A stretch of DNA of 64,000 bases from Oceanobacillus neutriphilus (GTDB lineage Bacteria > Bacillota > Bacilli > Bacillales > Amphibacillaceae). The DNA lies in contig NZ_BMLW01000013.1 of NCBI RefSeq assembly GCF_014645515.1, forward strand, positions 1 through 64,000, in the 5' to 3' direction. This document shows, piece after piece, positions 1 to 8,505 of the stretch. The notes beneath the pieces were generated by a model. It made no database searches and was not told the DNA's origin. It saw only the letters and a list, made by a program, of their open reading frames with translations. The position numbers were made by a program, and so were the translations under genes. Every line of letters starts with the position of its first letter. Position 1 is the first letter of the stretch.

Positions 1-45
1 CTTAAATATTCAAGAAAAACGAGGTGTTTTTCTTCTTTCGTACTG

Positions 46-73
46 GTTGTTTTGTTCAGTTTTCAAAGAGCAA
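46..73 (-). promoter_or_regulatory. rRNA operon leader / boxA-like element
   Basis: Read on the minus strand this stretch gives TTGCTCTTTGAAAACTGAAC followed by AAAACAAC, the leader found ahead of 16S rRNA genes (and in rRNA spacers) of Bacillaceae. It lies downstream of four tRNA genes on the same strand, so an rRNA operon probably continues past base 1. The rRNA gene itself is outside the window. Confidence 0.6.
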
Positions 74-160
74 TTTCTTTGTCGCTTTTAAAAACAGCGA
101 CCAAAATAATATATCATATTTCAAAAACAATGTCAACAACTTTTTAAACAAGTTATTGAG

Positions 161-234
<74 letters not shown>

Positions 235-244
235 ATTTTGATAA

Positions 245-318
245 TGGAGCGGGTGAAGGGAATCGAACCCTCATCATCAGCTTGGAAGGCTGAGGTTTTA
301 CCACTAAACTACACCCGC
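245..318 (-). tRNA. tRNA-Gly (UCC)
   Basis: Minus strand, acceptor GCGGGTG with matching CACCCGC, anticodon loop CTTCCAA (UCC) and T arm GGGTTCGATTCCC. The 3' CCA is encoded. It sits 10 bases from tRNA-Ile in the same transcript direction. Confidence 0.95.
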
Positions 319-347
319 TTATATAAATGAAAATTTTAAATTTCTTC

Positions 348-424
348 TGGTCGGGAAGACAGGATTCGAACCTGCGACCCCTTGGTCCCAAACCAAGTGC
401 TCTACCAAGCTGAGCTACTTCCCG
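348..424 (-). tRNA. tRNA-Pro (UGG)
   Basis: Minus strand, acceptor CGGGAAG with CTTCCCG, anticodon loop TTTGGGA (UGG) and T arm CAGGTTCGAATCCTG. CCA is encoded. One base separates it from tRNA-Arg. Confidence 0.95.
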
Positions 425-425
425 A

Positions 426-502
426 TGGCGCGCCCGAGAGGAGTCGAACCCCTAACCTCTTGATCCGTAGTCAAACGCTCTATCCAATTGAGCTACGGGC
501 GC
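426..502 (-). tRNA. tRNA-Arg (ACG)
   Basis: Minus strand, acceptor GCGCCCG with CGGGCGC, anticodon loop CTACGGA (ACG, read as ICG) and T arm GGGGTTCGACTCCTC. CCA is encoded. It is the first gene of the Arg-Pro-Gly-Ile set and lies about 20 bases from a promoter. Confidence 0.95.
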
Positions 503-521
503 ATTAAAAGCGAACTTTTAT

Positions 522-550
522 ATGTTATCACATCTCTTAAATCAATGCAA
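522..550 (-). promoter_or_regulatory. Probable sigma-A promoter of the tRNA/rRNA operon
   Basis: On the minus strand TTGCAT and TAACAT are separated by 17 bases, with a TG two bases ahead of the -10. The spacing is ideal and the site is directly upstream of tRNA-Arg. The hexamers are imperfect, so this is a motif call only. Confidence 0.45.
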
Positions 551-983
551 TAAATTTATATAATTAATTTCCCAATCAATCTCTCGATCGCTTGTATAAT
601 CAATCGACTTTTAATACTATAGCATGTCCTTATCATTGATGCAAGGGGAAATCCTCAAAAAAATATAATCAAACTATTCTTTCAAAAAAAGATCCACTTT
701 CTATTATTGACAGCTATTTCAATCCGGAAATTCAAACTTTTAACCTTATATATTATAAAGTGAAAATCACCTGAACTTCCAACACTGCAACCATCGTTCA
801 CTATTGAAGCAAAATGAAGCTGCCAATTCCTATGCAATTTTTCAATCGTTATCTATAACAGCCTCTCTCTTTTAGACTTTCTCTTCTATTAAAACCTTTG
901 CAATTACTCAGCCTTTTAAAACTGTTACTCCATCTGCACTGCCTTAATCCTCTTAGCTCTTTTCATCGTACTTCTTGAATACG
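551..983. other. AT-rich intergenic stretch, no gene seen
   Basis: Between the tRNA promoter and the regulatory region of the PadR gene I see no open frame with a ribosome binding site, no RNA gene and no clear repeat. The stretch is AT-rich and may be a recombination scar or simply a spacer next to the rRNA operon. Confidence 0.4.
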
Positions 984-999
984 TACTTCTATAGAAGTA
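984..999. promoter_or_regulatory. 16-bp perfect palindrome, candidate PadR operator
   Basis: TACTTCTATAGAAGTA is its own reverse complement and lies about 37 bases upstream of the -35 of the next gene. A partial copy, CGTACTTCT, precedes it at 968-976. PadR-family genes usually repress themselves, so this is a reasonable operator candidate, but it does not show the ATGT-N8-ACAT form known for PadR. Confidence 0.35.
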
Positions 1000-1035
1000 T
1001 ATTAAATCATAAAATAATAACATCACTACTTGTTA

Positions 1036-1064
1036 TTGAATAGTACTGAACAAAATGCTATAGT
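1036..1064 (+). promoter_or_regulatory. Promoter of the padR operon
   Basis: TTGAAT and TATAGT are 17 bases apart, about 45 bases ahead of the start codon of the PadR-type regulator. Confidence 0.55.
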
Positions 1065-1109
1065 AAAATGAATCAACTTATTACCTAACCTATAAAGAGG
1101 GTGACTTTA

Positions 1110-1430
1110 GTGACTGCACAATTAAAAAAAGGGGTTCTTGAACTATGTGTATTAGTACTGCTTGATAAACAAGACTTTTATGGATATGAGTTGATTAAAC
1201 GTATTACGGATAAAATCGAAATATCAGAAGGATCTGTCTATCCTGTGCTTCGCCGGATATTGAAACAGGGGTATTGTACAACTTATCTTAGAGAGTCCAC
1301 AGAAGGACCGAGCAGAAAATATTATCATTTAACAGATGAAGGGCAAGATTACCTCCTGGAACTTAAAGAAGAATACGAGAAATTCACGCAAGGCGTTGAT
1401 TCGTTAATGAAGGAGGAGAATAATGAATAA
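1110..1430 (+). CDS. PadR family transcriptional regulator
   Basis: A 106-residue protein made of a single winged-helix PadR domain (QLKKGVLELCVLVLL at the N-terminus, then YGYELIKRI and a dimerisation helix at the end). I choose the GTG at 1110 because AAAGAGGGTGA lies five bases before it; the GTG at 1101 would sit inside that ribosome binding site. It overlaps the next gene by eight bases. PadR proteins with this partner pair (a HAAS-domain protein and a DUF4097 protein) usually respond to envelope stress and repress their own operon. The effector is unknown. Confidence 0.9.
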   Translation: MTAQLKKGVLELCVLVLLDKQDFYGYELIKRITDKIEISEGSVYPVLRRILKQGYCTTYLRESTEGPSRKYYHLTDEGQDYLLELKEEYEKFTQGVDSLMKEENNE

Positions 1431-1980
1431 ATTAGATTTTTTAGAAGAACTTCGCTACTACTTAAGAAACTTATCACCACAAGATCAAAAAGAGATTATC
1501 CAAGACTTTGAAGAGCATTTTGAAATGGGGCGGGCAGAAGGAAAAACAGATGAAGAGATTGTTCGTTCACTGGGGTCTCCACAACAGATTGCGAAAGACC
1601 TGCAGTCTACACAACAATATGAAAAAGTGCCGGCAAATCATTCTGAACAAAAGCAATTCCCCAGAATAGGCATAATTATTGGACTCTTTTTCTTCAATCT
1701 TATTGTTGTCCTAGGCCCTTCTATTGGAATTGCCGGGACGATTCTGGGCATATGGATTGTTGCTTTTTCTTTTGTTGCACAGCTTTTTATAGCAGGTGTT
1801 CAATGGATTATCCATCCTGAATCTTTTTATCCATTTGAACTATTTGGCTCCATTACACTGGCAGGATTGGGGTTATTAATCTTTATAGTAATAAATTATG
1901 TTACAAATGCCGCAATCCGCATATTTTTTAAATATATTGCATTCAATGTCCGTTTAGCGAAAGGAGAGGAACGAGCATGA
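1423..1980 (+). CDS. HAAS-domain (DUF1700) membrane protein
   Basis: 185 residues. The first 60 form the helical HAAS signature (LDFLEELRYYLRNL ... DEEIVRSLGSPQQIAKDL), followed by two or three membrane segments near residues 80-170. AAGGAGGAGAATA gives a strong ribosome binding site. The family occurs between PadR regulators and DUF4097 proteins, as here, and is thought to act as a membrane sensor or an anti-sigma-like partner. It overlaps both neighbours, so the three genes are translationally coupled. Confidence 0.85.
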   Translation: MNKLDFLEELRYYLRNLSPQDQKEIIQDFEEHFEMGRAEGKTDEEIVRSLGSPQQIAKDLQSTQQYEKVPANHSEQKQFPRIGIIIGLFFFNLIVVLGPSIGIAGTILGIWIVAFSFVAQLFIAGVQWIIHPESFYPFELFGSITLAGLGLLIFIVINYVTNAAIRIFFKYIAFNVRLAKGEERA

Positions 1981-2948
1981 TAAAAGGAAAAAGAATTATC
2001 ATTTTAGCGGTTTTCCTGCTTCTTATTGGAATTATTGGCATGGTTGCCACCTTTTCATCTTACAAGCAATCTGCTTCCTATGAAGAATCCGAATCTATCC
2101 CTATCGATGCCAATGAAATAAATGAGATTGAAGTGGATGCTGAAAATACAGAAATACGGCTCCAAGCAGCTAACAGTGAAAACCCGAGAGCAGAATATAC
2201 TGCAACGGGGAAAAAGATTAAAGATCAAGAGCTCCATACATCGGTTGATGGGGGTAAATTAATGATTCAAATTGAAGAGACCTCCTTCTCTTTCTTCGAT
2301 TTAGACTTTCTGTTTCATTCCAAAGCTACATTAGATATTTTTGTACCTGAGGATATAATAGATAAAATAAATGTGAAAACAACAAATACAAAAATTGCTG
2401 CTGTTAATCTGCAGGTTGATGCGTTACAGTTTCATACAAGCAATGGAAGGATTGAAGGAGAAAATATAGAAACTTCCTTACTCGATATGCAATCATCCAA
2501 CGGAAGAATTAAATTGAATAATGTACAGGGAGATACAAATGTTAGAACTTCAAATGGAAGAATCTCCTTGGAAAATATCATTGGCGAAGTGGAAGCAAAT
2601 ACTAATAATGCAAAGCTGACTCTGAATTCTATACAAGGAAATGCAAATGTAAAAACGACAAATGGTAAAGTTGATTTGCAGAATATTTCCGGGGAAATTA
2701 CAGCAAAAACGAATAATGCAGCGATAACTATTGCTACAAAAGGATTTGATTATCCAATGGAACTAGAAACAAGTAATGGAAAAATCGCTATTATTTCTGA
2801 TCAAAAACCTGAAAATGCCACCTTTGATTTACGTACAAATAACGGATCCATTCGTGTATTCGATTCTAAGGATTGGGATATCACATACGGTAATGGAGAA
2901 ACGTTGATTAAAGCCCATACAAGTAACGGTGGAATTAAGATTGAATAA
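1977..2948 (+). CDS. DUF4097 beta-repeat surface protein
   Basis: 323 residues: a membrane anchor at residues 6-27, then an extracellular region of repeating short beta units in which TSNGRI, TNNAKL and TTNGKV recur about every 19-20 residues (roughly residues 150-320). This is the DUF4097 fold (LiaG/YvlB type), probably a right-handed beta helix outside the membrane. It overlaps the HAAS gene by four bases (ATGA). The role is probably cell-envelope stress sensing or response; no enzyme motif is visible. Confidence 0.85.
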   Translation: MIKGKRIIILAVFLLLIGIIGMVATFSSYKQSASYEESESIPIDANEINEIEVDAENTEIRLQAANSENPRAEYTATGKKIKDQELHTSVDGGKLMIQIEETSFSFFDLDFLFHSKATLDIFVPEDIIDKINVKTTNTKIAAVNLQVDALQFHTSNGRIEGENIETSLLDMQSSNGRIKLNNVQGDTNVRTSNGRISLENIIGEVEANTNNAKLTLNSIQGNANVKTTNGKVDLQNISGEITAKTNNAAITIATKGFDYPMELETSNGKIAIISDQKPENATFDLRTNNGSIRVFDSKDWDITYGNGETLIKAHTSNGGIKIE

Positions 2949-2994
2949 AACTGCTTTTCACTCATATTTTCCGTATTGATATCAGCAACACCTA

Positions 2995-3035
2995 TACAAA
3001 AAAGCTGCTTTCGACTTGAAAGCAGCTTTTTTGTA
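2995..3035. terminator. Bidirectional intrinsic terminator
   Basis: A perfect 18-bp stem (2995-3012 with 3018-3035, 5-base loop) whose ends are A-rich and T-rich, so it can stop the padR operon on the plus strand and the DcuC-type carrier gene on the minus strand. Confidence 0.85.
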
Positions 3036-3044
3036 TGAATACTT

Positions 3045-4466
3045 TTATAAGAAAAGAATCATTGATAGCACGAACATAAATATAACACCTGCTATCATTG
3101 GTACGGAAGTACGCTTAATAATATGAATTGGATTTAGTTTTAACGTTCCAGCTACAATTAAGATAACAGCAGCTACAGGAGATACGGCCCGGAATAAGTT
3201 TCCTGCCATTCCCATTGGAACACTGATAGCAACTGGACTAATACCTGCTGCTTCGGCAAGTGGTACAACCAACGGAACCATTGCAAAGAATAAGGCAATA
3301 CCGCTTCCGCTCAATAAGACGATTAGTGCTGTGACAGCTACTAAAATAAGCGGCAAGATATATCCGTTTCCTTCGCCATGTGTGCTTTGCATTGCTTCCT
3401 GCAGTGTGTCAATCAACCCTATCGATTGTAAGCCTGCAACAAAAACAGAAGCGGCAACCAGTAAAGCTACTACAGGAAGCATATTACCCATACCTGTAAA
3501 GAATTTCTCTGTGCTTGCAAAGACCTCTTTCGCCTTACGATGACGAATTAATTCACAGACAATTGCCAGGATAAATGAAATTAACACAGCAATTTCAACA
3601 TTAACAGCCACCGCAGTAGAGGTTGTCATTTCAATAATAAAGGATACGAGTAAAATAATAATTGGAAATACTGGCAAAATCGAATAAACCGTTTTAAAAA
3701 GTTTACTGCCTTCTACCTTTTCAATATCCTTTAATTCTACCTGTTCCTCTGACTCTGCTTCCGTCATTTTTTTATCCATTCTTTTTTGCCAGAAATAATG
3801 AACCAATGCGATAAATAAAATGGTAGGAATCGATACAAGAGCGTGATAGCTAAATACATATTGTGTTACTGTCATATCATTAAACATAGGATATTTAGCA
3901 AGTTCCTCCGCAATCGCAACATTATCACTGCCAAGCGGTGTCGGTACGATAGTTGCTGAGGTGGCAATAACAGCACCAATACTTAACGTAGACATCCCCG
4001 CCTGTTTTAAAACAGGATATAAGGTTGCAAGCAGCAGAATCGCTAAAGTCGATGCACTTGGAACAACCAAAGATAAAACGTTTCCAAGTAAAAACGTAAG
4101 CGGAACAAGAAAATATACCGATTTTACTTTATTAATAGGTTTTGTCAATACTTGAACGGTTAAATCATTCGCACCAATGGAAGACATATAAGCAGTGTAT
4201 CCTCCAAGAATAAGAATAATTAACCCGGCTGAGCTTAGTGTGGCTTTGAACTGTTCGACAATTACTTGTAATGGATCGAGCAGTGCTGAGCCAGTTGACT
4301 GAAAGTCCTGAAATACAATATCTTTCCCCATTGCTAAGCTAATCAGCAACAGAACAATCCCCATTAAAAATAAGGCAATTTTAATATCCATTTTCTTGAT
4401 TAACATATAAACAATGACGACAACAGCTAAAATAGCTGAACCGTACATAATAAGATTATCCAACAT
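3045..4466 (-). CDS. DcuC-family carrier, probable nucleoside or ribose permease
   Basis: 473 residues with 11-12 predicted membrane segments, a DcuC/C4-dicarboxylate-type carrier (ILGGYTAYMSSIGAND; VVPSASTLAILLLATLYP; VPTPLGSDNVAIAEE; a second half with SGSGIALFFAMVPLVVPLAEA). Members are named for anaerobic C4-dicarboxylate exchange, but this one ends an operon with nucleoside hydrolase, ribokinase and a LacI regulator. No ribose ABC transporter is nearby, so I infer it imports the nucleoside or sugar used by the operon. It starts 30 bases after the hydrolase with GGAGGG as ribosome binding site. Confidence 0.75.
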   Translation of the reverse strand: MLDNLIMYGSAILAVVVIVYMLIKKMDIKIALFLMGIVLLLISLAMGKDIVFQDFQSTGSALLDPLQVIVEQFKATLSSAGLIILILGGYTAYMSSIGANDLTVQVLTKPINKVKSVYFLVPLTFLLGNVLSLVVPSASTLAILLLATLYPVLKQAGMSTLSIGAVIATSATIVPTPLGSDNVAIAEELAKYPMFNDMTVTQYVFSYHALVSIPTILFIALVHYFWQKRMDKKMTEAESEEQVELKDIEKVEGSKLFKTVYSILPVFPIIILLVSFIIEMTTSTAVAVNVEIAVLISFILAIVCELIRHRKAKEVFASTEKFFTGMGNMLPVVALLVAASVFVAGLQSIGLIDTLQEAMQSTHGEGNGYILPLILVAVTALIVLLSGSGIALFFAMVPLVVPLAEAAGISPVAISVPMGMAGNLFRAVSPVAAVILIVAGTLKLNPIHIIKRTSVPMIAGVIFMFVLSMILFL

Positions 4467-4496
4467 GATGTCTTCCCTCCGAAGAATGGTTAATAC

Positions 4497-5417
4497 TTAA
4501 TTACATTTTTGAATGCTTTCCATAAACCATTTTTTAAATTCTTTCGCATCAATATCAACACAAACGTTTACATTTGGCGTTTTATTCATTTTTCCTTTTA
4601 AATCAACAACGGTTGTTCCTTTTGTTAAAGCACCATCTAATTCAACATCGACATAGGAATACGCTACTTCAAACAGCTCGGGTTTTAGCAAATAAGCAAC
4701 TGCACAGCTGTCATACATTTTCAAGCCCTGGTTGAAGCTTCCACCCCGATATTTTTTAAACAAATGATAGATCATATTTCCTGTCTTATTCATATCTTTT
4801 AAAACTTCACTGTCTTCCGGGTAAACAAGTGCTTTCAGACCAACATCCAATCCAGCCATAGCAATAGGTACACCGCTCGCAAAAACAATTTTAGCAGCTT
4901 CTGGATCAGCATAAATATTGAATTCAGCCATTACTGAAGAATTCCCTCTGCCTGTTGATCCACCCATCATGATAATTTCTTTAATATTCTGCTTTACTTC
5001 CGGATAAGTTCTAAATAGCAATGCAATATTTGTTAATGGCCCAATCGGCACAAGTGTCACTGGTTCATCGCTTGTCAGAATTTCTCTCTTCATTGCAGTT
5101 ACAGCATGTTCATCTAAAAGGAGGCTTTCATCGGCTTCTTCAAAATCGTAACCATCCATGCCTGTCTCTCCATGAATGTCACTGGCATCGACAGGGTCAA
5201 CGATTAATGGAGTTACCGCCCCTTTGGCGATCGGAACCTGTTTATCAAAAAATTTCATTAATCGGAGCATGTTATACGTAACTTTATCCAGGCTGACGTT
5301 TCCATTTACTGTTGTAACCAAGCGGACATCGAGTTCTTCGCTGTATAATGCAATACCTAATGCAACTGCATCATCAATTCCCGGATCTGTATCAATAATA
5401 ACTGGCTTCTTATTCAT
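4497..5417 (-). CDS. Inosine-uridine-type nucleoside hydrolase
   Basis: 306 residues, usual length for the family. The calcium-binding signature DTDPGIDDA is at residues 9-17, and further family motifs are IPIGPLTNIALL, MMGGSTGRGN, FNIYADPEAA and, near the C-terminus, YDSCAVAYLL. The enzyme cleaves ribonucleosides to base and ribose in the cytoplasm. The ribose would be phosphorylated by the ribokinase encoded just upstream. The 157-base gap to ribokinase may hold a second promoter, but I see no strong one. Confidence 0.9.
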   Translation of the reverse strand: MNKKPVIIDTDPGIDDAVALGIALYSEELDVRLVTTVNGNVSLDKVTYNMLRLMKFFDKQVPIAKGAVTPLIVDPVDASDIHGETGMDGYDFEEADESLLLDEHAVTAMKREILTSDEPVTLVPIGPLTNIALLFRTYPEVKQNIKEIIMMGGSTGRGNSSVMAEFNIYADPEAAKIVFASGVPIAMAGLDVGLKALVYPEDSEVLKDMNKTGNMIYHLFKKYRGGSFNQGLKMYDSCAVAYLLKPELFEVAYSYVDVELDGALTKGTTVVDLKGKMNKTPNVNVCVDIDAKEFKKWFMESIQKCN

Positions 5418-5574
5418 GACAATTCCTCCAATATTTTTCTAAGTTGAATTTTGTTCAATGCTTTTAAAAACATATTTTTATAATTAGCAGGACATTTTCC
5501 CTTCCAGCTCAACAATTTCCTGCATCTTTCTTCTATATAAATACTGTGCTTACCAGAGAGAAAACCTTTCTGCT

Positions 5575-6462
5575 TTAGCGAGTCTTCATTCTTTTGATAA
5601 CCTCTGCTCTTACCGGCATTCCTTCCTGAGCTCCGATTTTCTCTACAGCTAAAGAGGCTGCCGCATTCGCAAATTCAATTGCCTTCTCTATATCTTTTTC
5701 TTTTGCATATTCTGTTACAAAGGCTCCGTTAAAGGTGTCTCCTGCTCCGGTAGTATCTTTTACCTTTGCCTGAAAAGAAGAAATCGTTTTCTCTTCTCCA
5801 TCCGCCAATGTGAAAGCCACACCCTGCTCTCCTCTTGTCTCTATAATCTTCTTTCTTATAGCTGAAGTATCTATAGATTGCTTCATCGCCGAATGCTCTG
5901 ATTCATTCGGTGTAATAAATGTTGCTTTTTCTACAACATTCTCCAAAACCTTGTTATATGGGGCCGGATTAATAACAACAGGAATTCCATGCTTATATGC
6001 AAGCTCTACCGTGTACTCAATCGTTTCCATCGGTATCTCAAATTGCATTAATATGATATCGCAGGAAAGAATCATTTCCTGTTTATCTTTCACCATTTCC
6101 GGTGTTACATATTTATTAGCGCCTGGAGCAACAATAATTCGATTATCCCCATCAGAAAGAATAATGGTTGCTACACCCGTTGATTCGTGAGGAACAGTAA
6201 TAATTGCTTCATCATTAGCTCCTTCATTACGAAATCTTTCTTTCAAGCTTTTTCCGAATGCATCATCGCCAACAGCTCCAACCATAACAACCTCTGCTCC
6301 CAGCCTGGCTGCTGCAATTGCCTGATTTGCTCCCTTACCGCCGGGATAGGTTGTAAACGATTCTCCAAGAACCGTTTCTCCCTGTTCAGGCACTTTATCC
6401 GTTGTTGTCACCATATCCATATTGATACTTCCGACAACACAGACTCTTGGATTATTTTTCAT
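5575..6462 (-). CDS. rbsK: Ribokinase
   Basis: 295 residues, PfkB family. Visible motifs: GSINMDM near the N-terminus, GGKGANQA for sugar binding, and DTTGAGDTFNGAF with the catalytic Asp about residue 250. It makes ribose 5-phosphate. I prefer the ATG at 6462 because TAAGGG lies ten bases before it; an ATG three codons upstream is almost on top of that site. The gene begins just after the LacI-type regulator, which fits one operon. Confidence 0.9.
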   Translation of the reverse strand: MKNNPRVCVVGSINMDMVTTTDKVPEQGETVLGESFTTYPGGKGANQAIAAARLGAEVVMVGAVGDDAFGKSLKERFRNEGANDEAIITVPHESTGVATIILSDGDNRIIVAPGANKYVTPEMVKDKQEMILSCDIILMQFEIPMETIEYTVELAYKHGIPVVINPAPYNKVLENVVEKATFITPNESEHSAMKQSIDTSAIRKKIIETRGEQGVAFTLADGEEKTISSFQAKVKDTTGAGDTFNGAFVTEYAKEKDIEKAIEFANAAASLAVEKIGAQEGMPVRAEVIKRMKTR

Positions 6463-6475
6463 ATAATTCATTCCC

Positions 6476-7450
6476 TTACTTTGTTGATTGTCTTTTGATT
6501 AATTGAACAGTGTATTGTTCAGAAGTAATTTCCTTCCGTTTATTTTCCATCCGGTCAATAATTATTTCAGCAGCCCGCTGTCCAATTTCATAGATTGGCT
6601 GACCCATCGTTGTCAGTGCCGGTGTTGTTATTTTTCCTAATTCAATCCCATCAAATCCAATAACAGATAAATCTTCTGGAACACGCAGATTCAAAGCTTC
6701 AGCAGCCTTTAAAACGCCCACTCCCATTAAGTCATTTGCAGCAAAAATGCCATCAATTTCAGGATGTTTTTTTATTAATTCCTTTGCTGCCTGATAGGCG
6801 CCCTCAAAGGTATATTCTCCCGAGGTAATAAAATCTTCCGAAAACCAATTCTCTTGTTCCACAGCTTCCAGGTAACCTTTTTTACGTTCTGCTGCGCTTG
6901 TTGTATCTTCCGGACCACTTATATGCGCAATCCTTTTACAGCCTGACTCTTGCAGATGCCGCACAGCGTCTATTGCTCCAGTCCGGTTATTAACCGTAAC
7001 AGAAATCATATCTGCAATTCCCCTGTCTAACGCAACAATTGGAACGTTTACTTTATTTAGCGTTTCCAAAGGAATGGAGCTCGAAACCATTACCACACCG
7101 CCAATTGTTTTTTGCAAAAGGGCATGCAGGTATTTCATTTCCTTCTCCCGATCGTTATCTGTATTACAAAGAATAAAGGTGTAATCTGACTTATTTGCAG
7201 TATCCTCCACCGCCCGAGCCAATTCAGGAAAGAATGGGTTCATAATATCCGGTACAAATAATGCAATCATTTTAGATGTCCCCTTAAAAAGAGTCCTGGC
7301 TACATCATTGGGCCGATAATCTAATTCTTTAATCGCAGCTTCTACTTTTTCTTTTGTTTTTTCATTGATGTATCCATTCTTATTCATAACACGGGAGACA
7401 GTAGCAACAGATACGCCGGCAAGCTTTGCAACCTCTCGAATAGTCGCCAT
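6476..7450 (-). CDS. LacI family regulator of the ribose/nucleoside operon
   Basis: 324 residues: a LacI helix-turn-helix at residues 2-55 (TIREVAKLAGVSVATVSRVM, hinge RPNDVARTL) and a periplasmic-binding-protein-like sensor domain. It is the first gene of the operon and stands below two copies of TGTAAC-CC-GTTACA, so it very probably represses itself together with rbsK, the hydrolase and the carrier. By context the ligand is ribose or a related pentose. Similar to RbsR, but no rbsD or ABC genes accompany it. Confidence 0.88.
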   Translation of the reverse strand: MATIREVAKLAGVSVATVSRVMNKNGYINEKTKEKVEAAIKELDYRPNDVARTLFKGTSKMIALFVPDIMNPFFPELARAVEDTANKSDYTFILCNTDNDREKEMKYLHALLQKTIGGVVMVSSSIPLETLNKVNVPIVALDRGIADMISVTVNNRTGAIDAVRHLQESGCKRIAHISGPEDTTSAAERKKGYLEAVEQENWFSEDFITSGEYTFEGAYQAAKELIKKHPEIDGIFAANDLMGVGVLKAAEALNLRVPEDLSVIGFDGIELGKITTPALTTMGQPIYEIGQRAAEIIIDRMENKRKEITSEQYTVQLIKRQSTK

Positions 7451-7474
7451 AACATTCCTCCTTCTATTAAAATA

Positions 7475-7488
7475 TGTAACCCGTTACA
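7475..7488. promoter_or_regulatory. LacI-type operator, proximal copy
   Basis: TGTAACCCGTTACA, an inverted repeat with a two-base centre, located just downstream of the -10 of the lacI-rbsK operon promoter. Confidence 0.7.
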
Positions 7489-7492
7489 TATA

Positions 7493-7520
7493 ATTATAAA
7501 TTTAAAACGGATTTATGTAA
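7493..7520 (-). promoter_or_regulatory. Promoter of the ribose/nucleoside operon
   Basis: On the minus strand TTACAT and TATAAT are 16 bases apart. The -35 overlaps the distal operator and the initiation region meets the proximal one, so repressor bound at both would cover the promoter. Confidence 0.6.
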
Positions 7521-7529
7521 CCCGTTACA
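7516..7529. promoter_or_regulatory. LacI-type operator, distal copy
   Basis: A second, identical TGTAACCCGTTACA, 41 bases centre to centre from the first, about four helical turns, overlapping the -35. A weaker cre-like sequence (GTAAAACGATTTCA, 7537-7550) follows upstream and could add catabolite control. Confidence 0.7.
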
Positions 7530-7619
7530 CAATATTGTAAAACGATTTCATTTCATTGTCAATGATTTTTATTTTTGATATTTTATGAGGAATATTCCTT
7601 ATCCATTACAGCAAATCTA

Positions 7620-8444
7620 TTAACGCTTCGCACAGATAACAAAGCTATCCAGTGATTCCGCTTCCTCTTGCTGATGATTCATTAAATGATAATAAATATC
7701 GAGAAAAGATTGATAAGCTCCCCCATTTTTATCAAAATCAGCCCGGACATCATTTGCTTCATTGATCTCCCAGCCTCCATCCTGAAGAAATGCCGCGTCA
7801 ATAATGATCTCCCCGGTTATTTGAAATCCCGTTTTCTCCAGAATTTCTTTCACTTGTCTCTTCCCAAACAGGCATTGAATATTTCCCCCATTTCCGATTT
7901 GACTGCTGTGAAGCGCCAATAAGGATGCTGCTAAAAAATGTGCCCTTTGCCCGCTTCTTGTATAATCCAGATCCCATTCTGCAAAGCAGACTTGATTCGC
8001 TGCCGCCTTTACTTTCTCTATATAATTAATAAGAATTTGTTCATTTTCAAAGTACCAGGAAGCATGCGATAAAACGACTGCATCAAAGACTGTTTCTTCC
8101 TCGAAGTTTAGAAAGTCCGTTTCAAAATGAAAGGTAATTCTATCTCCAAGGGAAGTGTGCATAATTCGATCAGCCGCCTCCTCCAAAGTTAATGGCGCTC
8201 CATATTCCTTACTCGCAATATCAATAGCCGTTATCCTTCCGCTTTCCCCGACTGCATCTGCAAGCACAATCGTTGTGTCTCCTTGCCCGCAGCCTATTTC
8301 CAGCACATGCATCCCCTCTTTTATATCAAAAGCTTCGACCAGCTGGATCCGGTGAGCCAATTGGATTTCCTGGATTGGATCATTCTTGTATATATCATAT
8401 TTTTCAATGATTTTTCTTGCTTTTTTTACATTATTTTCTTTCAA
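7620..8444 (-). CDS. Class I SAM-dependent methyltransferase
   Basis: 274 residues. Motif I is VLEIGCGQGDTT (around residue 50), followed by ITAIDIA and later VVLSHASWYF. A TTG at 8444 is chosen because GGAGG lies nine bases ahead; the open frame extends upstream but without a ribosome binding site and with non-family sequence. The substrate cannot be read from the sequence. It is encoded on the same strand as, and 61 bases after, the EamA transporter gene. Confidence 0.75.
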   Translation of the reverse strand: MKENNVKKARKIIEKYDIYKNDPIQEIQLAHRIQLVEAFDIKEGMHVLEIGCGQGDTTIVLADAVGESGRITAIDIASKEYGAPLTLEEAADRIMHTSLGDRITFHFETDFLNFEEETVFDAVVLSHASWYFENEQILINYIEKVKAAANQVCFAEWDLDYTRSGQRAHFLAASLLALHSSQIGNGGNIQCLFGKRQVKEILEKTGFQITGEIIIDAAFLQDGGWEINEANDVRADFDKNGGAYQSFLDIYYHLMNHQQEEAESLDSFVICAKR

Positions 8445-8505
8445 TGATACACTCCTCCAGTCTTTTATTATTAAAAAAGGATGAACGTAAATAATGTCCA
8501 CCCTC

